A DNA stretch of 35,820 nt, taken from Rhodospirillaceae bacterium. Lineage in GTDB: Bacteria; Pseudomonadota; Alphaproteobacteria; Reyranellales; Reyranellaceae. The stretch spans positions 1 to 35,820 of the forward strand of contig WOUR01000050.1 of assembly GCA_009772935.1 (NCBI GenBank). The letters run 5' to 3'. Position 1 is the first letter of the stretch; the number at the start of each line of letters is the position of its first letter. Shown piece after piece: positions 23,593-33,263 of this stretch. The notes under the pieces are model-generated. The model ran no database searches. It was given only the letters and a program-made list of their open reading frames with translations, and was not told where the DNA came from. The position numbers and the translations under genes were made by a program.

Positions 23593-25325
23593 GTCGCTGT
23601 CCGTCGTAGCATGAAGTCGCGCCCGAGCGCGCGCTGGCCGAACCATAACAGCGGCAGGATCAGAACTTGAAGGATCAGGGCCAGCGCCGAGAGGTATTCG
23701 AAGTTCCCCTCCTCGCTCATGTCGAAGATCATGACGGACGCCACCTTGGTGTTGGGGCCATAAAGGAAGATCGCCGACGACAGCTCCCGTGTCGCCGGAA
23801 TGAAGATCAGCAGCCAGGCACCAAGCAGGCTGCGCTTGAGCAGGGGTGCCACGACTCGCCGCAGTGCCATCAGCCGGCTACCCCCCAGCACCCGGACGGC
23901 CTCCTCCATCTCCGGATTGAGGCTGCGCAGGGCGGCGCTCGCATTGACATAGCCGATCGGCAGAAAGCGCGTGGTGAACGCCAGGATCAGGATCAGCGCC
24001 GTGCCGTAGAGCGAGAGCGGAGGCGGCGCGTAGGCCGCATAGAAACCGATCGCCAGCACGACACCCGGAATCACGAAGGGCGCCACACAGAGGAAGCCCA
24101 GCACCTCGGCGAACGGCACCAACCGCCGTGTCACGATGTAGGCGATGCCCAGCGTGATCAACACCGCCGCGGTTGCGCTGGCGCTGGCATAAATGAAACT
24201 GTTGATCACCGACTGCGCTGCCGTCGTGTGCTCGAACAGCACAAAATCGAAATTGCGCAGCGTAATGTTGTCCAGCGAGAAGCCCCGCCCCCAGGCCCTG
24301 GCGAGCGACGATTGCACCAGGAAAATATAGGGCAGGAACACCGACAGGCTCGCCACCAGCATGGCATAGCCGAACACCACCCAGCGCCACGGTCCCAGCC
24401 GGATTGGCCGCCGCTCGCCGCCCTTGCCGGTGAGGGTCGCGAAGCCCTTGCGTGCGGTTATCAGGCGCTGCACCAGGATCAGCAGGACGGTGACCCCGAG
24501 CAGCGGCATGGCGTAGGCCGCCGCCACCTCGACGCGGACCGGGTTGCCGAAGAACTGGTAGAGCTGCGTCGTCACGACATTGAAGCGCGCAGGGATTGCA
24601 ATCATCGCCGGGGACGCGAACAAGGCGATTGCTTCGAGGAAGCAAATGATGAGGCCGCCCATGATCGCCGGCAGGGCGAGCGGCAGCGTCACGCGTCGCA
24701 TGGTGCGCCACGTCCCCGCCCCCAGGATGTTCGCCGCATCCTCCATTTCCGAAGACACCAGCTCCAGCGCCGCGGTGGTAAAAATGAAAATGTAGGGAAA
24801 GGAATAGAGCGCGATAACGACGACGAGGCCGGTGAAGCTGTAAATGTTGAACGGTCCCGCTTCCGCGCCGGTCACAAACATGTAGAAGCGGTTCAGCCAG
24901 CCGGCGTTCGGGGCCGCGAGCAGAATCCACGCCACGGCTCCGGTATAGGGCGGCGTGATGAAGGTCGCGAGCACGAGCATGCGCGTGAAACCGCGTCCTG
25001 GCATATCGGTCCGCGCGACGGCCCAGGCGAGGGGGATGGCGAAGAGGCCGGCCAGCGCTGCCACGCCCACCCCCAACTTCAAAGAATTGAACAAAGCATC
25101 GATGTACCGCGCGCGCCCGTAGGCGGTGGCGTAGTTGGACAGTGTGAAGTCGCCGGTGCGCTCGGCCTGGAAACTCGTGAGCACGAGATAGACGAACGGG
25201 CTCACCACCAGGACCAGGAGGACCGCGATGACAGCGATCCACAGCAACCACGTCGTATCCCAGCGGCCAGCGCGCGAAACTACCGCCGCCGACGCCTCGA
25301 CCGCCACCGTCCCGGTTACTGCCAC
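23589..25325 (-). CDS. ABC importer permease with two fused membrane halves
   Basis: This 578-residue protein has about twelve membrane segments in two homologous halves. Each carries an EAA-type loop (EDAANILGAGTWRTMRRVTL and EEAVRVLGGSRLMALRRV). Such fused permeases occur in FbpB/PhnV-like importers of ferric iron, phosphonates and related ligands. The start lies 4 bases after the binding-protein gene, and the end overlaps the ATPase start. No other permease gene is needed. Confidence 0.93.
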   Translation of the reverse strand: MAVTGTVAVEASAAVVSRAGRWDTTWLLWIAVIAVLLVLVVSPFVYLVLTSFQAERTGDFTLSNYATAYGRARYIDALFNSLKLGVGVAALAGLFAIPLAWAVARTDMPGRGFTRMLVLATFITPPYTGAVAWILLAAPNAGWLNRFYMFVTGAEAGPFNIYSFTGLVVVIALYSFPYIFIFTTAALELVSSEMEDAANILGAGTWRTMRRVTLPLALPAIMGGLIICFLEAIALFASPAMIAIPARFNVVTTQLYQFFGNPVRVEVAAAYAMPLLGVTVLLILVQRLITARKGFATLTGKGGERRPIRLGPWRWVVFGYAMLVASLSVFLPYIFLVQSSLARAWGRGFSLDNITLRNFDFVLFEHTTAAQSVINSFIYASASATAAVLITLGIAYIVTRRLVPFAEVLGFLCVAPFVIPGVVLAIGFYAAYAPPPLSLYGTALILILAFTTRFLPIGYVNASAALRSLNPEMEEAVRVLGGSRLMALRRVVAPLLKRSLLGAWLLIFIPATRELSSAIFLYGPNTKVASVMIFDMSEEGNFEYLSALALILQVLILPLLWFGQRALGRDFMLRRTAT

Positions 25326-25329
25326 CGTC

Positions 25330-26349
25330 TCAGTTACCGAACGTGTCGCGCCACTGCTCGATCACCTCCGGGATGCCCTTCTCGACCTCCTCGACGGTCG
25401 GACGGATCACTTTGATCTTGGAGATCGGTTGGGTGCCTGGAGCACCGGCGACCTCAGGGCGCAGCGGGATGCCGAAATGCTTGACGCTGATCTCGGACGC
25501 CTCGATCGAATAGAGGAACTCCATGAAGAGGCGAGCCGCGTTGGGATGCTTCGCGCCCCTGACGATCGACGACGGCGAAATCATCAAAATCGACCCGTCG
25601 GTCGGATAGTTGACGGCGAGCGGATTGCCGCGCGAAGCGCTGAACAGGGTCGAACCGTCAGCGCCGGCGGCGACCAGGCGTTCACCGGCGACGAGCGCCG
25701 TCACAGTGTCGTTGATCGACCGGCCGGTCTGCGGCTTGTTCTTCTCGAGGCTTTCGAAGTACTTCCACCCGTAGAGCCTGCGCATCGTCAGGACCCAGGT
25801 GCCAACATAGCCCGAGAACGCCGGATGTCCGGTCGAGACCTTATCTTTCCACTTGATGTCGAGAAGGTCGGTCCACTTCTTAGGGGTATCCTCGGGCTTC
25901 ACCTTGGCGGAGTTGTAGGTCAACACGACCTGGCCGGCCGCCGTCGGATGGTAGTAGCCGTCGGGATCGAAATTGCGGAACGCCGCATCGATCTTCGTCG
26001 CACTTTCTGGAATATACTTCTCCAACTTGCCGCCGGCCTTCAGTCTGGCGTAGTGCCCGAGATCGGTCGACGAAAAGACGTCGCAGATCGTCTGGTTGTT
26101 CTTCATATCCTGCAGCAGGCGCTGATAGGCGACCTGGGCGGTGGTCCGCACGACGTTGACCTTGATGCCGTAGGTCTTGGTGAACGCGCGGCCGAGGTCC
26201 TCGGCGCCTTCGGCCGTGTAGTGAGAGATGTACCAGGTAATCTCGCCCTCTTTTTTGGCGGCTTCTTCGAGCGCCTTGAGATCAGCCCGCGCCGACAGGG
26301 GCGCCAAGGCAAGAGCAGCAACGAAGGCAAGCCGGGCCAGAATCTTCAT
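25330..26349 (-). CDS. ABC importer substrate-binding protein (AfuA/FbpA-like fold)
   Basis: This 339-residue exported protein starts at ATG 26349 after GGGAGGAAACC, with a signal peptide ending SARAD. It is a type II periplasmic binding protein, with EEAAKKEGEITWYISHYT at the mature N-terminus, the segment GQVVLTYNSAKV and PKKWTDLLDIKWKDKVS. The family includes binders of iron, polyamines and 2-aminoethylphosphonate; no tyrosine cluster decides the ligand here. It is the first gene of the three-gene importer on the minus strand. Confidence 0.9.
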   Translation of the reverse strand: MKILARLAFVAALALAPLSARADLKALEEAAKKEGEITWYISHYTAEGAEDLGRAFTKTYGIKVNVVRTTAQVAYQRLLQDMKNNQTICDVFSSTDLGHYARLKAGGKLEKYIPESATKIDAAFRNFDPDGYYHPTAAGQVVLTYNSAKVKPEDTPKKWTDLLDIKWKDKVSTGHPAFSGYVGTWVLTMRRLYGWKYFESLEKNKPQTGRSINDTVTALVAGERLVAAGADGSTLFSASRGNPLAVNYPTDGSILMISPSSIVRGAKHPNAARLFMEFLYSIEASEISVKHFGIPLRPEVAGAPGTQPISKIKVIRPTVEEVEKGIPEVIEQWRDTFGN

Positions 26350-26646
26350 GATGGTTTCCTCCCACACAGCGACTTTATTTTTATTGGGTAGGATGCGATC
26401 ACACGCAGCGCCACGTGACAAGCGCGGAACGCCAAGAGGGAGCGCATCGCGGAGAACGAGCGATCCGCCTACTGAGCCACCTCTTATGACAAGCTTCGCG
26501 ACCGGCCGCCGCACCACACGCTGTTGTACGCATCATCCTGGTCATGATCTCTCACATCCGGAACCTTCCTCTCCCAACCAAGGCGCCGAACGATGAATCG
26601 CAACTGATCCAACCGAATCAACTTCTTTCCAGTTAGGTTCTTGAGT

Positions 26647-28275
26647 TCACTTCTTCTCGATGTTCCAGAACACCGTGACTGGCGAAGGAATGTTGCCGGT
26701 CACGTTCTTGCGCCGCGCCATCGGTTGCAGGAACTGGCCGAGCGGGATCGTGACGCCTTCGCTGATGATGCGCGTTTGCACCTTCTCGGCGATCTCCACC
26801 TGCTTCTTCGGGTCGCTTTCACGAATGAAGGCCGCGCGAAGCTTCTCGATCTCGGGGTCGAGTGGCCAGCCGAACTGGGCGCGATCGCCGCTCGCCTCGG
26901 CATAGTGGTTGTTGACCGGATCGAGCAGCAGGACGGCCGTGGTCGCGGTCATGGCGATGTTCCAGCCGCCTTCGGTGACCGGAACCTTCTTGGCGCGCCG
27001 GCCGACCAGCGTCTGCCAGTCCATCGACTGCATGTCGACCTTGAAGCCGCCGCGCTCGAGCAGAGTCTTGGCCACCGGCGCGAGGTTGGTGAGCACCGCA
27101 AGGTCAGTCGACTGCAGCAACACGATCGGCGTGCCGTCGTAGCCCAGTTCCTTCAGCAGCTTCTTCGACTCCTCGAAGCGCGACTCGAACATTCCGTCCA
27201 TGCCGGCGGAGGTTTCCAGCGGCCCGCCGCAGCTGAACATCGCCTTGCACTTCTTGTAGTAGCGCGGGTCGCCGATGACGGCCCGCAGGAAATCCTCCTG
27301 GTTGAGCGTGAGCGCGGCGGCACGGCGATAGCGCACGTCGTTGAAGGGCGGCTGCTTCCAGTTGAAGCGGAAGATGTAGGTGCTGCCGAGCGCGTCGGGA
27401 ATGATGATGTCGACGTTCTTGTCCTTTTCCAGTACCGGCAGCAGGTCGTGGGCCGGGGCCTCGATCATGTCGATCTCGCCCGATTCGAGGGCATTGATGG
27501 CCGTCTGCGTGTCGGGGATAGACACCCACTCGACGCGGTTGAGCTTGGCGACCTTGCCGCCGGCCAGGCCCGAGGGCGGCTCGGCCCGCGGCTTGTAGTC
27601 GGGATTGCGGCCATAGACGACCTTCTCGCCGGGCTTCCATTCGTCCTTCTTGAAGATGAACGGCCCGGAGCCCGTGGTGTCGGATATCTGCTGGCTGAGA
27701 GGCGTCTCGGCGACCCGCTTGGGCATTATGAACAACGGCACCGAGGCCGGCTTGGCCAGCGCCTTCAGCATCAGGCCGAACGGCTCCTTGAGCACGATCT
27801 CGAAGGTCCGGTCGTCGACTGCCTTCATCTCCTTCGTCGACTTGGCGAGCAGGCCGCCCAGCGTGTCCTTGTCGGTCCAGCGTTTGATCGACGGCAGCAC
27901 GTCGGCCGTGGTCACCGGCGCGCCGTCCTGCCACTTGAGCCCGTCGCGCAGCTTGAAGGTCCAGACGAGCTTGTCGTCGCTCACCGTCCAACTGTCGACC
28001 ATCTGCGGCTGCGGCTGCAGCTTGGCATCGAGCGCGAACAGCGTGTCGTAGATCATGTAGCCGTGATTACGGACGATATAGGCCGTGGTCCACACCGGGT
28101 CGAGGATCTTGAGGTCCGAGTGCATGACGGCCCGCAGCGTCTTGTTCGACTGCGCGAGCGCCGGTCCGGCGAGCAGCAGGGCTAGCACGGCAAGCAGCGA
28201 ACGGCCCATCAGCGCGGTCGTGAACCCATCCGCGCGGGCGGAACCTACCTTCGCTGAGGCGAACATCCCTACCAT
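26647..28275 (-). CDS. Oligopeptide/nickel-type (DppA/SBP_bac_5) binding protein
   Basis: This 542-residue periplasmic receptor has the cluster-C binding-protein fold. It includes LKILDPVWTTAYIVRNHG, VWTFKLRDGLKWQDGAPVT and GSGPFIFKKDEWKPGEK. AGGGAGA precedes the ATG at 28275; ATG 28209 would begin closer to the hydrophobic core of the signal (LLAVLALLLAGPALAQ), so the exact start is open. The long frame reaching 30300 is chance extension. No dpp-type permease genes are present. It is divergent from the LysR gene, which may control it. Confidence 0.9.
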   Translation of the reverse strand: MVGMFASAKVGSARADGFTTALMGRSLLAVLALLLAGPALAQSNKTLRAVMHSDLKILDPVWTTAYIVRNHGYMIYDTLFALDAKLQPQPQMVDSWTVSDDKLVWTFKLRDGLKWQDGAPVTTADVLPSIKRWTDKDTLGGLLAKSTKEMKAVDDRTFEIVLKEPFGLMLKALAKPASVPLFIMPKRVAETPLSQQISDTTGSGPFIFKKDEWKPGEKVVYGRNPDYKPRAEPPSGLAGGKVAKLNRVEWVSIPDTQTAINALESGEIDMIEAPAHDLLPVLEKDKNVDIIIPDALGSTYIFRFNWKQPPFNDVRYRRAAALTLNQEDFLRAVIGDPRYYKKCKAMFSCGGPLETSAGMDGMFESRFEESKKLLKELGYDGTPIVLLQSTDLAVLTNLAPVAKTLLERGGFKVDMQSMDWQTLVGRRAKKVPVTEGGWNIAMTATTAVLLLDPVNNHYAEASGDRAQFGWPLDPEIEKLRAAFIRESDPKKQVEIAEKVQTRIISEGVTIPLGQFLQPMARRKNVTGNIPSPVTVFWNIEKK

Positions 28276-28344
28276 CAAGCGTCTCCCTAATTGCATTCTT
28301 GGTGTTGCCTGCCGAGGCATTCCACTTGCGTCATCAGCGCACAG

Positions 28345-28372
28345 GCGCGATGTTGAGCCAACAACATTGCGC
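28345..28372. promoter_or_regulatory. Inverted repeat between the binding protein and LysR genes
   Basis: GCGCGATGTTG (28345-28355) and CAACATTGCGC (28362-28372) are complementary at 10 of 11 positions around AGCCAA. It lies 48 bases before the LysR gene and 70 before the divergent binding-protein gene, as expected for a LysR-type operator. Confidence 0.55.
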
Positions 28373-28419
28373 TTGCCCTGCCCAACCTTTTTGAGGGCTG
28401 ATTTGACGCCGGTCCCGCC

Positions 28420-29340
28420 ATGCAGTCGCGCCTGCCTCCGCTGAAAGCCCTGCGCGCCTTCGAAACCGCGGCGCGCACCTGCAGCTTCACCCGCGCAGCA
28501 GAAGAGCTGAACGTGACTCAGACCGCCATCAGCCACCAGGTGAAGGTGCTCGAGGGCTGGATCGGCTTCCGGCTCTTCCGGCGTCTCAACAATGCGCTGG
28601 TGCTGACCGAAAAGGGCGAGCTGTACCTGCCGACGGTCCGCGACGCCTTCGATCGGCTGCGCGAAAGCACCGAGCAGCTCAAGGGCATCGACTCCGGCGC
28701 CGCGCTCACCATCAGCGCTTTGCCGAACTTCGCGCTGCGCTGGCTGGTGCCGCGGCTGCCGCGGTTCCAGTCCCTGCATCCCGCCATTCGGATCAAGCTT
28801 CTCACCGCGCCGCGCGCGCTCGAAGCGCTGTACGACGAGATCGACGTCGCCATCCGGCTCGATGGCGTGGCCTCCCATCTCCATTTCGAGCCGCTGTTCC
28901 AGGGCAGCATGTTCCCTGTCATGCATCCCGCCCTGTACGAGGACGAAGGATTGCGCAGCCCGGCCGACCTTCGGCGTTTCACGCTGCTGCATGTGATCAA
29001 CTCGCAGAATGACTGGCGGATCTGGCTCGCCGCCGCGGGCGTGAAGCGCGCCGACACGGAGAAAGGTCCGAGGTTCGACTCCTATGCCCTTGCCGCCGAA
29101 GCCGCCTGCCATCGTTGGGGCGTCGCCATGGCGTGGGGCCCCTTCATCGAGGAGGATCTGCGGCGCGGCCGGCTGGTCGCGCCCTTCGATCTCAAGATTC
29201 CCCGCGAACGCGCTTGGTGTCTCGTCTACCCGCGCAACGTCCGCAAGCAGAAGGTCGAACTGTTCCGTCAGTGGATCCTGGCGGAAGCCCAGACCATGGC
29301 CAGCGGTTCCGGGGACTATGCGCCCTTCAATCTCGCCTGA
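28420..29340 (+). CDS. LysR-family regulator, GcvA-like
   Basis: This 306-residue regulator has the N-terminal helix-turn-helix with PPLKALRAFETAARTCSFTR and LNVTQTAISHQVKVLEGWIG, as in GcvA. The effector domain begins near residue 90 (ALTISALPNFALRWLVPRLP). It likely governs the divergent binding-protein gene and perhaps the plus-strand catabolic genes that follow 108 bases downstream. Confidence 0.9.
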   Translation: MQSRLPPLKALRAFETAARTCSFTRAAEELNVTQTAISHQVKVLEGWIGFRLFRRLNNALVLTEKGELYLPTVRDAFDRLRESTEQLKGIDSGAALTISALPNFALRWLVPRLPRFQSLHPAIRIKLLTAPRALEALYDEIDVAIRLDGVASHLHFEPLFQGSMFPVMHPALYEDEGLRSPADLRRFTLLHVINSQNDWRIWLAAAGVKRADTEKGPRFDSYALAAEAACHRWGVAMAWGPFIEEDLRRGRLVAPFDLKIPRERAWCLVYPRNVRKQKVELFRQWILAEAQTMASGSGDYAPFNLA

Positions 29341-29448
29341 ACGGTGGCGTGACCGCTGACCAATGTCTTGTTGGGCAGGCATCGCCGAATCTCCATTGTG
29401 CCCATAACGATCTAGGTCAGATGATGCAGCCCTTTCCGGGAGGGTCGC

Positions 29449-30339
29449 ATGCCGCTCGACAGCCAAACCACCACGCTCTGGATCCAGCCGACCGGCGGGC
29501 CGCTGGGCGCCGATGTCCATGGAGTCGATCTCGCCCGCGAGATCGCGCCGTCGACGTTTGCCACCCTTGCCGAGGCCTGGGCGCAGCATCTCGTCCTGCG
29601 CTTCTCCGGACAACGGCTCGACGACGAGGCCCTCATGCGCTTCAGCCGGCTGTGGGGCGAACTCGACCGCGTGCCGATCGGCACCGGCGTCGAGAAGGCC
29701 AACGGCGTGGCCGCGAATGCCGTGGAGTGGGTCACCGTGATCTCGAACGTGAAGGTCGGCGGCAAGCCGATCGGCGGACTGGGGTCCTACGAATCCATCT
29801 GGCACACCGACATGTCCTATAATCCGCTGCCGCCGCGCGCGAGCTTGCTCTACGCCATCGAGTGCCCGCCGGCGGGCGGCGACACCGGCTTCGCCAACAT
29901 GGAACTGGCCTACGACACGTTGCCGGCCGACCTGAAACAGTCCGCCGAAGGCAGGAGCTGCACCCACGACTCCAGCCGCAACTCTGCCGGCGAATACCGC
30001 CGCGGCTTCAAGGCCGTGAGCGGTCCGCGCGAGACGCCTGGTGCCGTCCATCCGCTGGTGCGCAGGGACCCGGTGACCGGGAGCAAGTCGCTGTTCCTCG
30101 GGCGCCGCGCCGGCGCCTACGTTCGCGGCCTGTCGGTCGACGACAGCGAGGCGCTGCTGAACGGCCTGTGGGCCCACGCCAGCCAGCCGAAGTTCGCCTG
30201 GTACCAGCGCTGGCGCATAGGCGATCTCGTGATGTGGGACAATCGCTGCACCATGCATCGCCGCGACGCCTTCGACGAGACGGCGCGCCGGGTCATGCAC
30301 CGCACCCAGATCGTCGGCGAGTCGGTCGTGGCAGGCTGA
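29449..30339 (+). CDS. TauD/TfdA-type Fe(II)/2-oxoglutarate dioxygenase
   Basis: This 296-residue enzyme has HxD in WHTDMSY (H119, D121), the distal histidine in CTMHRRD (H270) and the 2-oxoglutarate arginine near R281. It starts ILWIQPTGGPLGADVHG-like, with the GADVHGVDL that opens the TauD family. GGGAGG precedes the ATG. Members hydroxylate taurine, alkylsulfonates, sulfate esters, 2,4-D or related acids. It is the first gene of a three-gene plus-strand operon, 2 bases before the enolase-family gene. Confidence 0.92.
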   Translation: MPLDSQTTTLWIQPTGGPLGADVHGVDLAREIAPSTFATLAEAWAQHLVLRFSGQRLDDEALMRFSRLWGELDRVPIGTGVEKANGVAANAVEWVTVISNVKVGGKPIGGLGSYESIWHTDMSYNPLPPRASLLYAIECPPAGGDTGFANMELAYDTLPADLKQSAEGRSCTHDSSRNSAGEYRRGFKAVSGPRETPGAVHPLVRRDPVTGSKSLFLGRRAGAYVRGLSVDDSEALLNGLWAHASQPKFAWYQRWRIGDLVMWDNRCTMHRRDAFDETARRVMHRTQIVGESVVAG

Positions 30340-30341
30340 CG

Positions 30342-31439
30342 ATGAAGATCGACGCGATCGAGATCTACCGTGCCGAGATCCCGCTCACCGTCCCCTACAA
30401 GGTGTCGCGTCGGACCTTCACCGTCTTCGATCCGCTGATCGCCTCGATACGCACCCGCGACAGCCGCATCGGCTGGGGCGAGGCCACGATCACCGCTGAC
30501 TACGCGGTCGGTGAGACGCCGCAGACCGGCTGGGCGTTCCTCAAGGCGTGGGGCGAGCGGCTGGCCGGCCGCGAGGTCGCCGACGCCAAGGCGCTGCTGG
30601 AGCCCGAGATCGAGGCCAATTCCCATGCGGCCTCGATCCTCATCTCGGCGCTGGAAATGATCGAGCGCAGCCCCCTCTTGACGATCGGCGCGCCCGCCGT
30701 GGTGCCGCTGCTGGTCCCGGTCAACACGATGGACGTCGACCAGGTCGGCGCCGAGGTCGAAGGCTCCATCGCCGCGGGCTTCCGTACGCTCAAGGTCAAG
30801 GTCGGCTTCGACGTCGACGCCGACCTCCGGCGCGTCGCCGCCATCCAGCGGGCGCTCGCAGGCCGCGCCACCATCCGCCTCGACGCCAACCAGGCTTTTT
30901 CGGTCGAGCAGGGCCGCCATTTCGCGGCGGCGCTGGATCCGACCGGTATCGAACTGTTCGAACAGCCCTGCGACAAGGCCGACTGGGCGGCCAACGCTGC
31001 GGTCGCCGCGGTGTCCACGGTGCCGGTGATGCTCGACGAATCGATCTACGGCCTCACCGAGATCGAGCGCGCCGCGACCGTCAAGGGGGTGGGGTTCGTG
31101 AAGGTGAAGTTGAAGAAGCTGGGCAGCCTAGCGCGTCTCGAGGCAGCGCTCCATCGCATCGCAGCTCTCGGCCTCACGCCGGTGCTGGGTGACGGCACCG
31201 CGACCGACATCTCGTGCTGGATGGAAGCCTGTGTCGCGCGCACCACCATCACCAATGCCGGTGAGAACAACGGCTTCCTCAAGCTGGCGGCGCCCCTGTT
31301 CAGGAATCCCCTGCCCTTCGCGCGGGGCGCGATCCGCTTTCCGGCGGGCTGGTGGCCCGATGTTGACGAAGCCTGCCTGCGCGGGCTGTCGGCCGAGACC
31401 GCCCGCTTCGCGACCGTGAGCCTCGCCGCCGCGCATTGA
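30342..31439 (+). CDS. Enolase-superfamily enzyme (mandelate racemase/muconate lactonising type)
   Basis: This 365-residue protein has the N-terminal capping domain (1-125) and a barrel with the KxK pair in TLKVKVG (K151, K153). Metal ligands are likely D181 (RLDANQ), E207 (LFEQP) and D232/E233 (VMLDES). A second lysine group (KVKLKK, about 254-259) suits the muconate-lactonising/dipeptide-epimerase subgroup. It starts at the ATG at 30342. Substrate is unknown; the neighbours suggest a step in degradation of an organic acid. Confidence 0.9.
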   Translation: MKIDAIEIYRAEIPLTVPYKVSRRTFTVFDPLIASIRTRDSRIGWGEATITADYAVGETPQTGWAFLKAWGERLAGREVADAKALLEPEIEANSHAASILISALEMIERSPLLTIGAPAVVPLLVPVNTMDVDQVGAEVEGSIAAGFRTLKVKVGFDVDADLRRVAAIQRALAGRATIRLDANQAFSVEQGRHFAAALDPTGIELFEQPCDKADWAANAAVAAVSTVPVMLDESIYGLTEIERAATVKGVGFVKVKLKKLGSLARLEAALHRIAALGLTPVLGDGTATDISCWMEACVARTTITNAGENNGFLKLAAPLFRNPLPFARGAIRFPAGWWPDVDEACLRGLSAETARFATVSLAAAH

Positions 31440-31491
31440 CCATGCCGGCCCCAGGTGCGAGGGGGGTCCGCGAGACATCGAGCGAGGGCTT

Positions 31492-32820
31492 ATGAAGCGA
31501 CAGTTGCATCTCAACCTGTTCATCCAGAGCCGCGGCCACCACGAGGCGTCGTGGCGGCACCCCGGGTCCTCACCACTGGCACTGACCGACATCGAATACT
31601 TCCGCGACCTCGCGCGACGCGCCGAAGCCGGCCTTTTCGACTCGATTTTCCTCGCCGACACGCTGGCGCTGATGGACACGGTGGCCCACGCCGCCAGCAC
31701 CTGGCTGGAACCGATCACGACGCTCGGCGCGCTGGCCGGTTCGACCCAGCGCATCGGCCTGATCGCCACGGCCTCGACCACTTATTCGGAGCCCTTCAAC
31801 CTCGCGCGACAGTTCGGCTCGCTGGATCACATCAGCGGCGGCCGGGTCGGCTGGAACATCGTGACCTCGTGGCTGGCCGCCGCGGCGCACAACTACGGCG
31901 GCGAGAGTCTCGTCAGCCACGAGGAGCGCTACGAGCGCGGCGAGGAGTTCGTCCAGGTCGCGAAGGCCCTGTGGGACAGCTGGGCCGACGATGCCGTGCT
32001 CGACGACCGCGCGAGCGGCCGCTACGCGCGCGCCGACCGCATCCGGCCGATCAACCACGTGGGCAAGTACTATCGCGTCGCCGGCCCGCTCAACATGCCG
32101 CGCGGGCCGCAGGGCCGGCCGGTGTTCGTGCAGGCGGGCTCCTCCGACACCGGCCGCCGCTTCGCCGCGCGCCACGCCGAGGCGGTGTTCACCGCACAGA
32201 TGGAGAAGGCGACGGCGCAGGAATTCTATGCCGACCTGAAGCGGCTGGCGGTGGCGGAAGGTCGTGCTCCCGACCAGGCGCTGATCCTGCCCGGCCTCAG
32301 TCCGGTGATTGCGCCGACCGAGGCCGAGGCGAAGCGAATGGCGCGCGAGCTGAACGACCTCACTGACCCCGAGGTCGGCCGCAAGCGCCTGAGCGGCCGC
32401 TTCGGCGGCCACGACTTCTCCCACCTGCCGCTCGACAGGCCGCTGGCGCCGGAGGACTTCCCCGATCCTGGCACGGTGCAGGCCGCGCGCAGCCGCACCG
32501 AGGTGATCGTGGGCCTGGTGCGGCGCGAGAAGTTCACGTTGCGGCAGCTCCTCACCTATCTCGCCGGCGCGCGCGGCCACTACACCACCGCGGGCACGCC
32601 CGAGCAGATCGCCGAGTTGATCGAGGATTGGTTCAACGACGGCGCCGCCGACGGCTTCAACCTGATGCCGCCGCTGCTGCCCGCGATGCTCGACGTGTTC
32701 GTGGCCGAGGTGATCCCGCTGCTGCAACGGCGCGGACTTTTCCGCACCTCTTATGAAGGCACGACGCTGCGGGAGCATTTCGGTCTGACTCGGCCGGAGA
32801 GCAAGCTAAGCAGATCATAG
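31492..32820 (+). CDS. Flavin-dependent monooxygenase of the NtaA/SnaA/DszA (DmoA) type
   Basis: This 442-residue luciferase-like monooxygenase has the class signatures AGLFDSIFLADT, EPITTLGALAGSTQRIGL and the block YSEPFNLARQFGSLDHISGG. It also has GRVGWNIVTSW and the segment VFVQAGSSDTGRRFAARHAE. It uses reduced FMN from a separate reductase. Members open organosulfur compounds (dimethyl sulfide, dibenzothiophene sulfone), nitrilotriacetate or related compounds. GAGGG precedes the ATG. It lies 52 bases after the enolase-family gene, in the same operon. Confidence 0.92.
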   Translation: MKRQLHLNLFIQSRGHHEASWRHPGSSPLALTDIEYFRDLARRAEAGLFDSIFLADTLALMDTVAHAASTWLEPITTLGALAGSTQRIGLIATASTTYSEPFNLARQFGSLDHISGGRVGWNIVTSWLAAAAHNYGGESLVSHEERYERGEEFVQVAKALWDSWADDAVLDDRASGRYARADRIRPINHVGKYYRVAGPLNMPRGPQGRPVFVQAGSSDTGRRFAARHAEAVFTAQMEKATAQEFYADLKRLAVAEGRAPDQALILPGLSPVIAPTEAEAKRMARELNDLTDPEVGRKRLSGRFGGHDFSHLPLDRPLAPEDFPDPGTVQAARSRTEVIVGLVRREKFTLRQLLTYLAGARGHYTTAGTPEQIAELIEDWFNDGAADGFNLMPPLLPAMLDVFVAEVIPLLQRRGLFRTSYEGTTLREHFGLTRPESKLSRS

Positions 32821-33011
32821 AGCAATTCGCTCGCCATCAGCCAATAGCGCGCTCTTTTCGGCCGCCGTACCGCTGGAAACACCTGTCCTTACCGAAACGC
32901 ACGGCCGGCCCTGTTGGCAAGTGGTTTGTGTTGGCTGGTCTGAGTAGTCGCCCGTGAACAACGGCTAAGCGCTTGAAGGTGGATCGGTTTTCGGCGCGGC
33001 GGCCGGTTCTG

Positions 33012-33054
33012 AATTGCAAGGTTTGGTGATTCGTAGACCGAGAACCTTGCAATT
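33012..33054. other. Long perfect inverted repeat in a gene-poor gap
   Basis: AATTGCAAGGTT (33012-33023) pairs with AACCTTGCAATT (33043-33054) around 19 bases. It is 192 bases past the monooxygenase stop. No T-run follows, so a simple terminator is unlikely. The surrounding gap (32821-33263) has no other feature I can support. Confidence 0.45.
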
Positions 33055-33263
33055 TCGCTTTCGGCCTCACAGAGTGTTGTGGGGGCTTCAGAATAATCCT
33101 TCCTTCTCAATGACTTGAGGAGGAGCGGCACGCCCGGCACGAAGGCAACGCGTCTTTGCAACTCTATAGCTGCGATCAGCTGGAAGTGCGCCGGATTTAG
33201 GATTTGAATATCCAGGGAATCGATGCGCCAACATTTGGGAAAATATCAGTGAACGACAACGAA

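Noticed and set aside
23667..25415. Plus-strand frame of 582 codons across the permease
   Set aside because: Antisense to a membrane protein with conserved EAA loops. The composition (Arg, His, Gln, Glu) is a typical shadow.
26647..30300. A continuous minus-strand frame of 1217 codons
   Set aside because: Only 26647-28275 shows a family (DppA-like). The rest is antisense to LysR and TauD genes and has no motif; it is open because of high GC.
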